A DNA stretch of 64,000 nt, taken from Purshia tridentata (lineage: Eukaryota > Streptophyta > Magnoliopsida > Rosales > Rosaceae). Location: NCBI GenBank assembly GCA_003254885.1, contig QANT01000760.1, forward strand, positions 1 to 64,000, written 5' to 3'. The position numbers were made by a program, and so were the translations under genes. Below the pieces are notes generated by a model. The model was given only the letters and a program-made list of their open reading frames with translations, searched no databases and was not told where the DNA came from. Below are positions 32,498-44,469 of this stretch, in pieces (the first letter of the stretch is position 1; each line of letters starts with the position of its first letter).

Positions 32498-35400
32498 GAG
32501 GGTGATATGTATTTAAATGGTTGGAGGAATTGAAGAAGAAGAAGAAGAAGAAGAAGGAATGGAAGGAATGGGGAGGGAATATCTTAGAAGAAGCTCAGGT
32601 TTGTAAGGTTGAAAACGATTGTTGGGAGCAATGATGGGTGTTTCCTATAGAGGGGAAAGGATGAATGGTAATATGCCATTTTCATTGTTTAATGGGCTCA
32701 AAAAAATTAAAAGAGGATTTTTTTATTTTTTTTTTGTATGGAAAAATGTATTCTACAATGAATCCCCAAGAAAATACCCAAAAAGGAAATGCTATCAATT
32801 GTGTTTGTGTGCTTGTGTTTGTGAATTGTGAATTGTGAGAGAGAGAGAGAGAGAGCAGGTCTTTAGCAGAGCATGAGAACAGAGGTATACTTATACAAGA
32901 GGACCATGAAATTCTCATGACCTTCAGCTCCCTTCCAATTTCTTACTTTTATGCCTTTCTTTTCTCCCACTTATTTAAAGCATGCCCAATTGCCCATTAT
33001 CCATTATATATTTATTTATTTAGTTGGGGTAGAGAGAGAGGGGTGCAAGTGGTATTTTAATGTTATTAATTTAGTTGGAATGGTATTATTTTTATGATGT
33101 GAGGTTACTTAAAAAATAAAGTGTCCGATTGAATTGACTAGGCAAATCGAATTCTTAATTTATCTTAATCGTAACTGATTTTCTCTTCATCTTTTTTTCG
33201 TTTCGCTAAACTCTATTGGGTTTTATCTCAACTTGTACTACTTCTACCACTTTCTTATTCTTTCAATATTTAATGTACATATATATAAGTGAGTGTATAT
33301 GTCTCTCTAACTTTTGATTTGAGTGCTCTTTGGCTTCTTCTTTCCTCTTTTCCTTCCTCGAGCTACTGACTTTGCTCCTTCCTTTGCCTCTCTATTCTAT
33401 TGAAATTTGTGGGTTTGTACTTCCCAGATATTTCTTGTTTTGTTGATTTTTTCAAGAGGAGAGACTTGGAATGATGAGGTTCCTTGTACATACATGTATG
33501 TTGATTTCTTGTCTTGTAAGTTGTAACCTTCTACTCCTCTACCATGCACAATCAGTCTTTTTAGGCCACATTTTCAATTTTAATATCTAGTTTTTATCAT
33601 TACTTTAATTTCCCTCTGGGGACAAAATGGATGATGCTTCTTCATCAATCATGCTCCTCAACTTGAATTCAATATACACATTCCACCCAATTTTTTAATC
33701 CCAGCCGTTCATTTGGGTCTCCTCAGGACCCATCTAACGGCGGAGAAATTAAATCTTAATGTAATGATCAACTGCATGGGTCCCAAATTTTGCTGCAGTC
33801 CACTCAATGGGGGTATTAATCATTAAGTGGTGTTTAGACACTAAACTAACGCTACAAAATTGTTTAAAGGTGTGAGGTGGATGTTTCTTTACCTTTATTT
33901 TAATAATCCCATTTTCATTTTTATATTATTTATTTTAAAATTAATTTATGTTTCTTGTTTATTGATGTGGGGAGGGGGGGACCAGGAAATCTAATTTATG
34001 TTGGGGTATGTGACAATTTACTTGATTTTATTTAGTATGGTGCTCGTGGGTTTTTGGGAAATATGACATCTTAAGTTAAAGAGTATGTTGGTCTTTTGAG
34101 ATTTCATTGGAAAGTGAAGAAGAAGAAGCTTAGCTTAGGACCGGTGCTTAAGGGCGTTGATATGGGTGTCTTCAATATTTGATTTAGAGTAAAAGTATTG
34201 CTATTGCTACCTCCCCTACTACTCACCACCTTATCCACCTAATTTTCTAACCCCCAACAAAAATAAATTTTAAAAAATTATTCTTCTTAACTCACCCATA
34301 ATATAAGTCATTAGAATTAGACTAAGTAGTGACGATGAGTGGAGTGATGTGTTAGAATTATGTTAAGTCTAGGTTCGAGTTCCTTTGATATAACCAAATG
34401 AAAACACACTCACAATATTTTTTAAATATCCGTAATTAAAAGTTGTATTTTCTCTAATTGGATGTCTTTGTGGTAAACTTTATAAAAAAAGACCAAATTA
34501 ATGAGTCTTACACTTTTAACACATGTTTTTTAAAAATTAACAATTTTGATTTATTCTTGGATGCCAAAGAATTGAGAATGTCAAAATTAGTATCACAAAT
34601 GTTTATATCAATATCAACTTGGTCAAATACATATGAGAATTTAGAGTCAACAATATCAAGATTAGTACCGAGTTGGTTGATTTTATATATGCATACATAT
34701 ATTTATAAGGATAGTTCGATCAACATAAACCCATAAGTACTGTTTGGTAGGCGAATTCAAAACTTGGAAATAAGTATGAAATTCATTATCATATTTAGTA
34801 AATACGTTCTTAAATACGTTATAGCTCTTACATGAGTATCTCATACTTATAAAAAGGGGAATCTCAAATCCTTAGACCCTTTTGGTATGTAATTCTCAAT
34901 AGATGTCTTGAGAATGCACTTTAAACTCAATAAGTTGTGGCCTTTTAAGTTGGTAATGAAATTTATTCCCACACACATCAAAGGCCAGATTGAAATCTCT
35001 TCCCCTGCTTCCCTTATTAATCTCTCTTGTACTTCAGAACTCATAGTTTAAAGGGTTACCAAATTTATGTATCATACTAGTACATCTCATTAATATACTT
35101 GGGCAGAAAACCCAACAGATTGTACCAAATTTTGATTTTTTTTTTTTTTGTGCTGTAATTTTTCAGTTTGATAGTAAATGCCATGCAGGAGAAGTGCACC
35201 TTCTTTGGGGTCAGTTGTAATAACTGATCTGTTCATAGGATGTCGTACTCAGAGAGCGGAGTCAATTTTTTGGTACCAATTTGGCACTAAGCTAAGATCT
35301 TAGTCTTTAAAACCAACTCTCTTTACTATTTCTTTCTTTCGATCTCTTCTCTATTTTCAAAGGCTAAGAGTTAGCCTTGTACCAAATCTGCTTTCCCGTA

Positions 35401-38129
35401 CCCACAGTCACCATAATAAGCCTGCATTGGCAACTGAACCCCTGCTTTTTGAACCAACTATTAATTTGAACCCAATTTAACTCTGACATTAACACATAAC
35501 ATAAACAACAAAAAATCCATTTTTTTCAGGTTACCAATGTTCAATGTTGAACCTAACCAAGAAAAGAAGATATAATCGAGTAGTGGGTTTACTTACTATA
35601 GATAAATGAATTGATTGGATTGCTTCACTCATTTTAGGATTATGACATGATATACAGAGTGTTTCAGATATTTCCTCGTTTCATTTGGAATAAAATGATC
35701 TTCCCATTTTAATTTTTAAATTATTTTTTTTTGGCCTGATTCAACCTTCATGTTCAAGAACTTTCCTCTTTCGCCAAGCAAACAGAAGGCCTTCCAGGAT
35801 TCCAAATTTTGCCAAGTGAAATGGGGTAGCTGTGGATATAGCATCTAGGGTGGGTGAGGGGTTGCTTCATTATTAATGGTAAAAAAAAAAAGAACTTTTC
35901 TGAAAAATTATAAAAAAAAGCCTTGTTAAGAAATTATAAATTTGTATAAATTTAAATCTTAAATATTATGTCAGTACTTTATTGATTTATACATAATTTA
36001 CTTTAAGAATTATTAATTTTACTACAAGTAAACCCAAAATCTAGATGTTTATTTGATATATAAATTTAAAATCTCTATCAGAAATTCATAATCGATAAAA
36101 AGAAAAATTGTTTGGTAGAAAAATAATACCTGAAACTGGAGCAAATTAAATTGTACAATGAATGAGAGGGTGGACATGTCATGTGGGTCCCAAAAGTTGA
36201 GGTGAAAGTAAACGCAACTGATGGCTAGATTCGTCCAGCCATATATCCCTTTCATCCCCATCAATGATAATTATCCATAAAAGTGTGTATGGAAGAATGT
36301 TTCATTTTCCTCTTAATGAGATTAGATGGATACATACAACTGTATGGTCCTCTCAACCATGAAAATGATACCAAGGAATGAAAAATGTTTAACGACATTT
36401 AATTTAAAGGGAACAAAAAAAAAAAAACTAGTATGGGAAAATATTCTTTTATCAAACAACCTCAAGTGTTATACTATTAGACTAGCAATTAAAATCTATA
36501 ATAAAGTAGTTTTTTATTTGAGTATATCACGATTATGAGCTTGAATTAAGAGTATATATTAAAGTGTTTTGTCTAATATATAATGTGAGAGTGTTAAATA
36601 CTCATTTAACTTTCAAATTAATACCATATTTGGGCATCTCGCATTATATAATTTTTTAACTTATTATTTAGATGCAGTCAAGGAGTAAAATTTTGAAAAT
36701 TTCGACTACATGTTAATATTAAAGACAGTGAACAGTTTGAATCTCCTAGAAATTTTATGTGATATTGAATACTTATGTAATTCATAATATAACAATGTAG
36801 TATAAATAAAACTGAAGTGTTATTTATGTAATTATTAATTAGTAAATCTTTTTTTAATCGTATTTGTCTCCATAACGCATTATACTCATTTAATATCACA
36901 TGAAATCTATTATATAATTTGATTTCTTCACTGTTTTTATCAATATAGTAGATAATATGTTAAATAAATATATGGTAAAGTTTCTTTTATAATTTTCATT
37001 TTTTGATAGCAAATTTTGTCGTTTATGTTTAAAATTTGCGAAAATTTTCCGCAAAAACCGAAATTTTACTTTTTAGATGGAGTTGATAAAGTAGTCCTTT
37101 ACACCACATGGTGGTAAAATTTTCCCAATTCAGTAAGAAAGGCCGTGAAATTTGATTCCCTTCCCTCAAATTGAAAAAAAAAATATTAAATATTTGATAA
37201 GACTATAAAATAAAAGAAAAAAAGAGAGAGAAATTAGGAAATGTCATGTCACTTTGTAGCAAGTTGTTGTTGTTGCTTATCGAGGATATGTCCTCAATCA
37301 AATCAATGTACCAAAATTGTTATACAAACACATCGAAGACTAGCTGTTTTCTCTTTTTTGGGTTGAAGAAGAAAAAACTTAAAAAACAATATTGAATATT
37401 TCATGTTCTTTAAATTTATTACAGTATCATAATGGTACACAAAATCATACTATTAATTTACAAATTACAACCATATATTGGTTCCATTTATAACTCATAT
37501 CGTACATAAATATTTTGCTACTACTGTCATAGATTTTATTTTATTTCTCTCTCTTTTGATGATGGAGGTGTTTTACAAGGCTTGTCTACAAAAGAATAGA
37601 TTGATCGAGGCGGGTGATATGTTATCTCCAAGATTCCAAGCTTCCTCTACCGCTCCCCTTGCTATTGGAACCCACCATCAACATCTACCACTACCGATTT
37701 GGACATCCATCCTCCCATTCATTATCTGAGTAATTAGCTAATATTTTTCCTTAAATGTCACACTCTTCAATAATTATATTCGTAACTTTTATCATCATCA
37801 TCAAGTAAACAAATGTTACTTGTTATATTAAAATATTAAACAAAGTTTTTATATAGCCTACCTAGCTAGTTATATATTCTTCATCCATTAAACCATTTTT
37901 AGTTGATTTATAGTGATCATCGAGGTCATTTTCCAACAATAATTTCATTTTGGATATGGAAGTGTCTAATTTTGTTTATGTGAATTGTGCAAGCATGTGA
38001 ATTATGTCGATTTGAATTAAATATAAATGATCACAAAGAGTCTCACAATTAATTCTGGTAGATCCAAAAAGGGGCAACAAAGGTCAATTGACCTCATGCA
38101 TTCAAATTTCTTCTCCTAGATGTCACATG
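32498..38129. other. Gene-poor AT-rich region, first part
   Basis: I find no convincing gene in this stretch. It contains (GA)n tracts near 32836-32856 and 33030-33045 and many short A/T runs. A stretch at 34365-34385 (AGGTTCGAGTTCC) resembles a tRNA B-box and could be a SINE relic. Open frames here are short and lack homology that I recognise. Confidence 0.45.
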
Positions 38130-38450
38130 CTTGACCAGTTGACTCCAAAAATGAAAGACGGGGGAGAGATCTCCCATTAGAAACGCACATCCTCCTTCTG
38201 GCTAGCTTAGCAATTGCATCAGCGGCTTTATTGGCTTTTCTATTTACCCAACACCCTTTGATATATCAGAAAGAAGAAGCAACTTGCCAAATCTCTTTAA
38301 GAAGAGGGAAAATTTGCCAGTGAGTAGGTTCAGAAAAGTGGTTGAGAGCTAAAATAACTTCTTGGGAATCAAATTCCAAAATTATCTTATTGAAACATAT
38401 CCTTTGAGCACATTTAAAGAGCGATATGTTTTCAAAAATACCTTAAAAAG
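38130..38450 (-). pseudogene. RNase H-like domain remnant of a retrotransposon
   Basis: On the minus strand the frame reads LKCAQRICFNKIILEFDSQE, then VILALNHFSEPTHWQIFPLL, KEIWQVASF, stop, and YIKGCWVNRKANKAADAIAK followed by LARR. This matches the plant RNase H-like (RVT_3) pattern: catalytic D in an E-x-D-S-Q-E context, and a C-terminal R-x-A-N-x-A-A-D-A-x-A-x-L-A. Such domains end LINE-type elements or domesticated genes. The in-frame stop and lack of an upstream reverse transcriptase make it a dead fragment. Confidence 0.7.
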
Positions 38451-41400
38451 ACAATTCATTTTACAAAGAGAATAAGATCGAGCATGTCCCGTGTATAATT
38501 AAAGGTTATTGTTTCCGTAATTGACCTACTAAGGAGAAAAGGAGAAAGAAAATTTTCATCATGGAGAAAATATTTATGAATCACCTTAATTTGTAATTAG
38601 TGACTATTTTTCTTGGAGTAAGTATTGTGATAATGTGACAAGGGCGTGCTTTATGCTTGAGTCATGTTAGTCATGACTCATGACACATACATGATGACTG
38701 CACTCGCATCTAAATTTCACTGGTTAAGTACCTACTTACTAATATTGGTATATTACAGTTATCACATGAAAATAAATAATAAATAATTAAATAAATAAAT
38801 AAAACAGCTCTTGCATGCTAGAAGCCAAATAAAGCTCCAAAGGGCATTATAGTCTTTCAGCAGGAAAGATGCTCCACTTATCACAAACATGGGCAAATCA
38901 CTACCCTATTTAGTTAAAAAGGCAAAAGGGAACCTTAAAGCTAGGTTAAAGTATTTCTTGCTACACGTGGCATTGATATAACTAAACAACTAAATAATAA
39001 TCGTATTCTTATAATCTTCCAAAGCATAGTTTTCTTTTGCTCTGGGCCATCCTCATCAACTTTACTATCAATTAAAGTTCAAATATTCTTAGATTCGGGA
39101 AAATGTTAAAATAATTTTTTTTTTAAACAAAATAAAATTATGCACTCAATCATGTAGTTTTATGAGGCCTTCTGTTCTACATAAAAAAATTCGATAACCT
39201 TATTCTATCTTTTTAAACATTAATATTTTATATTTTTCCCCCAAAAAAATATTTTATAGTATGCTAGTATAAAATTTGAACAAGGTCATACATTTGTTTA
39301 GAACTTGATTATTAAGATTATACTTATTATTCTTAATATTATTTTATATATATCTGAGTTTTCCAAAGATGGTTGACAATAATCAAGATACTCATACATG
39401 ATTTAACGGAATCCTTGTTTTATTAATCTTTTTTTTTTAAGCTAGGCTAATGGGTTCCTCATCATTGTTATTATTGATCAAAGCATATTTGTCCCAATAC
39501 AATGTACTATTATTCTTGAAGATATATATTGCGGTAGATGCATTATCTGTGCATATATATATTAATCTGAGCACCAAATCTACTTTTTAAAATTGACTTT
39601 TATATATGTTAGGATTTAGAAAATTCTCAATCATGTGGATGGAATCCTGCAATTTTTAGTTTATTTATCTGGCTATTTGGAGAAATCAAGCCGGCCAATG
39701 GTTGACTTTATACAGGTATTTTAAAGTATCCAAATATTAAACAAACCATATATATACATATAGCACTGGTTGGCTTCAATATTTTTCTTTATCTTTTAAT
39801 AGACAAGAAAAGAGAGTTTAGATTTGTGTTGATATTTTTTGTGCTAATATTAAATTCCGGATTTCGATAAAATTTCGATAGTTCAAAAATATGAAATTTC
39901 GAAGGAAATTTCAAAAGAATTTCGATTTCATTGGAAATTTTGACTAAAATAATATAAACTTTTAACAAAATTTTGATAATTTCAATTCAGTAATATTTCG
40001 AGACCTTACAAAAATAGAAATTTTTGAAATTTAATTCCTTGTTTTGACCTAAAGCAATGTCTTTTTGGACTTCTAAAAAAAAAAAAAAAAAGGGAAAGAA
40101 ACCTTAACATGCTAATTTTCCACTAACCCAATTCACTTATACCCTACCCTTTACATATATTGCATTTCTTTGTGCTTGAGTGCACACCTATGAGATTGAG
40201 AAAGAGAGAAAGAGTGATGGGATGAGTCAACTTAGTTAGGATATCCTTTTTATAGAAACAAAAGTATATATAGTAGGATTCTTTAAAATGATGATAGATG
40301 AAGAAAAGGAGGCAAAGTATAATACCAAAATCTAAATCCTGTCCTCACTTTGTATTATAGAATATAGACTAAACCCATATAAGTTTATAACCCATTGACC
40401 CTTTTTTTGACTAAAATTGATGGTGAGAGCTATAGGGTTTACAAGGCTAGCTATCATCTTTCTTAGCTTTTTGGTTCAACTAGGCATAACATATATAACC
40501 CACTTAATTCAGATTCCCTTAGCACTATAAGGTGCCTTTTTAATTCCCTCCTCCACCCCCAAAAGAGGGAGCCTTCTAAAATCACATATAATTTTGTAAC
40601 CAAGCTCAAACCATCAACTAAGCATGATATATAGTGCTTTATAGGCTTTATGAATAGGGGGATCTAAAAAAGAGAGACCCTAGAAGTCCCTTTTCTTTTT
40701 TAAGTATTTTTTCATTTAGAATATGCATCCGTGAAGGGCTGTATAATTAAGGTAGAACATCACAATGTGCATAAGTGGGATCATGCCACGTGTTGCCAAA
40801 TTAGTGGTTGCAAGCCTTATTGGTTGTGGAGATGCCAAGCATTTAAGTTTTGACAGCTGACATGCTTGTTGATTCTGACCAAGAGGTGCCATGGCCAACT
40901 GATACTCGCTTTTGCATTTAAGTTCCCCTTTGCATTTGTGATCTTGGTGTAGTAAATTTACACCAAGCTAGAGGCTACATATAATCAAATAACATGTATG
41001 AACTAAGAAAATGTATATTATATTTACTAAAATTAGTGTTAGTGTTAAATGGTCCAAAAAGCCAACACAAATTATGCATAATCATCTAATCTTGCTAGTC
41101 ATGCATTGATTTGATCTTAGTTGTAACCTTCTTAGTATTTGGTGTAAGTTCCCAACAACGACACCTACAGATGTTTCCTTGGTCAAACTATCTTTGGATT
41201 TTGGAATTTACTTTAATAAAAGAATTTGTCTTTAAAATCATTATTGGCGACAGAGCAGTACTACTACTACTAGCTGGCAAATTGGTAATTGATCGATCAC
41301 GCGAGAGAGAGTTGTTCGACAGACTTCATGAATTTGTAGCTTTTCGTGCTAAGGCTGCCACGTACAGACAATATAGTGTATGTTATTATGCATGTTTAAA

Positions 41401-42588
41401 ACTTTTGTGGGCTATTTATGCATTTAGCTGGAGGTAAGTACGTGCCAATGGTATGTATGCATGGTCCAATATCTATTCTATGCTGTTTTGTTTTCGATGA
41501 AAGTATGCATGCTTCAAATCAGTCTTCAACTTTCACCCGGAATTTGATTTGAAATTTCACCCCAAATACTAAATTTCTGTTAATTTCTAGTTTGGCAATG
41601 AATTCTCCTACGCTCCTCCTACTCAATTACCTATTCAAATCACATCACATTCGCTACACAAACCCAAAACAAATCAATTCATTTCAAAATTTTCAACTTT
41701 ATTCTTAATATATGGACTATGAATAAAAAATCGCCGATCAGTCATATCATAACTGATTTGTCTTTCTATATAAGATCATAGAAATGAGGGTTGTGATGGA
41801 AATTAAAACATCTAATTCAAAACCGATTAATAAATTACTATATAAGATTATAATTTTTTAGTATGAAACAACATTTCGCAGTCTCACATACCAGCATGAC
41901 CAATTTTTATTATTTTTAATTAATTATGAAACTTGGATGTGTATATATAAAAGCTGGAAAAAGTAAAATGGTTTGTAAGCCAACAAAAAATTGACATTTA
42001 GGTGTGTAGGTAGGAAAAAATGATGGTTGGTAAAGTAATTGAGTGAATTTTAGTTTTACACCTTTAAAATGATTGCGGCTTGGTTGCTGTCCTGGCTGTA
42101 ACTGTAAGGGCGGCCAACATCGATAGACCCAGTGCCAGAGCCGCAAAAGGAGTCGCATCGCATCTGTCATAAACACAATGAAAATGAAACACAAAACCCT
42201 TTTCTGGGTTCGATAATTGAACTTTAATGGTTCTTGCTCTCAGTCTCAGAGCTCACCAGCCGTAGACTCCTAGTACTACTTCTTACATTGGGTTAATATT
42301 AATTTTTTATATGCTTTCTAAATTCTACTACGTACTACTCCCAAGTCCCAACCCAACCAACTACTTATTATTTTAAAGTCATGTAAAAATGAAATAACTA
42401 GGATGCTTATCATGCTTTTAAGGTTGGCTTTTTTCTAAAAAACAAAAAAAACTTGGTCTTAGAAAAAGTGGGCCAATGAATGAACTTGAAAACCCAGCTG
42501 ACTGGCTCTATGTAGGTGGGCTTTGTGGGCTAGAGCCCAGAGGTAGGCCACCTAGTTAGCTCAGTTGTAAAATAAAATAAAATATTCG
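38451..42588. other. Gene-poor AT-rich region, second part
   Basis: No convincing gene is found. 39850-40030 is full of AAATTTCGA-like units on both strands, probably a degraded repeat. A possible short terminal exon on the minus strand (42064-42163) is discussed under findings. The region may hold promoter DNA or unannotated non-coding RNA, but I see no hairpin matching a miRNA I know. Confidence 0.45.
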
Positions 42589-42661
42589 CACGCCCGGTGG
42601 GACTCGAACCCACAATCGCCTGATTAGAAGTCAGATGCCTTATCCATTAGGCCACGGGCGC
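42589..42661 (-). tRNA. tRNA-Arg (anticodon UCU)
   Basis: The 73-nt sequence on the minus strand forms a full cloverleaf. The acceptor stem is GCGCCCG paired with CGGGCGT, the D-arm A box is TGGCCTAATGG, the anticodon loop is CTTCTAA with UCU, and the T-arm B box is GGTTCGAGTCC. There is no intron and no encoded CCA, as normal for nuclear genes. A short T tract just downstream can end pol III transcription. Confidence 0.97.
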
Positions 42662-44469
42662 TAGATGCTATTTTCTAACAAATATTAAAATTTAACTATG
42701 TTAAGCTGTAAAAGTCTTTAAAGGTACAGAGAATTATTTTTATTCGGTTGACCATGATGAGATCATTCTCGAGCCACATAATTGAATAATTGTTCTTTTT
42801 TTTTTTTTTTTTNTTTTTTTTTTTTTTTTCTAAAACTTGAATAATTATCTATCTTAACTTTTTAAGCATCAATATGCTAGATTAACAACTAAGATTAATG
42901 AACCCTACGATAAAATAATATAGTGAAATACTTAAAACTTAACCCTTCATATTGAATTTCAATTTATTCCTTTACATTTGAAATGCCTTATGAACAGTTT
43001 GTAGCCTTGTAGTAAGAATCGTTTCTATTGGAGTTAGCTCATGCAATGAAAATGAGTTAGAATTAGAATAAGTGCAAAATTCGATTCCTTACATTATAAC
43101 CATAAGTAAAAAAGAAACACTAGAACTCAGTTTTATGTCAATTAACCTTGAGAAAGTTTTGGGTGCATGCTTCTTAATTTGTGATATAGGCTGATAATTA
43201 GGGTTTAAACTAAAATCTAAGGCTGTTAGCTTCAATTAGGGTCTAATTTATAGAGCTGATTAATAGAGCAATTTATGTCCTGAAACTTATATGCATTGAT
43301 GTACTCCTTTCATTTGAATATGCATTACAATGATCTTCTCCCTTTCTAAAGTTTCTTTTTCATCAGAGAGAATAGCTATCAACAAAGTATTGATATGAAA
43401 AGTTTGTATTGTTCCCTATGTCGCAAATCGCAATAGAATCACCAAACTACAATTATTATGAGCATATCAAACTGCACAAGTCATTCATCCTAGCTTGTGA
43501 AATGTTGGTGAATGGAAGAACCTTGAAGTTCCCGTTACCCATGCAGGTCAAAGTCAACTGTTCATTGTTCACCATGGTCTGCATCATTGAAGATCAAGCA
43601 CAAGAAAGTCGGTCAGAATACAGACAGTTGAGTGAGTTTGAAGTGACTAGGAGGAAGAATTAACATTCAAATAGAAAAATGTTCTTGTTAGATGACCCTT
43701 GTGTAACAGGAAGGTACTACTCACTACTAACACAGAAAACCTTAGAAAACATACAGAATTATGTGTGGTGCAAACAGAGGCAAAATTGAAACAGGCAAGC
43801 TACTCCATCATAGAAGTAAGAAATAAATGTGAATATAACCCTAAATATGGGAGATGGAATGAAATGAAAACATACTTTGTGTTAAAAAGGAATTATTATC
43901 CATCCTGGAAAACAGTTCTAGTAACTAACAGTATTTTCATCACGTATAGTAACTAATGTGCAGCATCGTGTATCAGTTTTACCAACAAATCTGTAACACA
44001 GAGCATACTTCCTAATCTGGCATATAAGAGGAAAACATTCCTTTCCTATCTTTTCTACAATTGCAATTCTGCTCCTTCCTCCTTAAATGATTAATTTTTT
44101 CCATGCAGTATATTTGAAAACATAATGACTGCTAATACTAGTTTACCGGGACCTATATGTATCATTTCTCACTCTCTGCAAACTTACTCCACTTATTGGT
44201 TCCTAGATTGTCATGAGAAAGAAAAGAATACCTGGAATCTTACAACCTTGTTGAAGGTTCTCATTAGAAATCAAGTATCTTTGGTTACACTGCTTCTTAA
44301 CAATGTGAAGAGAGGCAAAATTACATTAATTAAAAGTACTTTTTAATCCAAGATTATTTGCTTCTTTTATAGAGGTGAGGAAGGGGAAAAGGAGGAAACG
44401 TATGCCATTTTTCCCCCCTCCAATTTTAAATTGGTACTTCCAGTATTTATACAGCTTGAGGTGCTAGAA
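42662..44469. other. Intergenic DNA between tRNA-Arg and the rhomboid gene
   Basis: A T-run with one ambiguous base (n at 42813) is followed by AT-rich sequence. 43030-43125 (GGAGTTAGCTCATGCAATG ... AAATTCGATTCC) resembles the A and B boxes of a tRNA-derived SINE, weakly. No protein gene is supported; the open frames at 43409-43956 and 44125-44346 have no recognisable similarity. Confidence 0.4.

Noticed and set aside
43409-43956. Two open frames of 84-85 codons on the plus strand
   Set aside because: They have no family similarity, lie downstream of a convergent gene, and show no matching splice sites.
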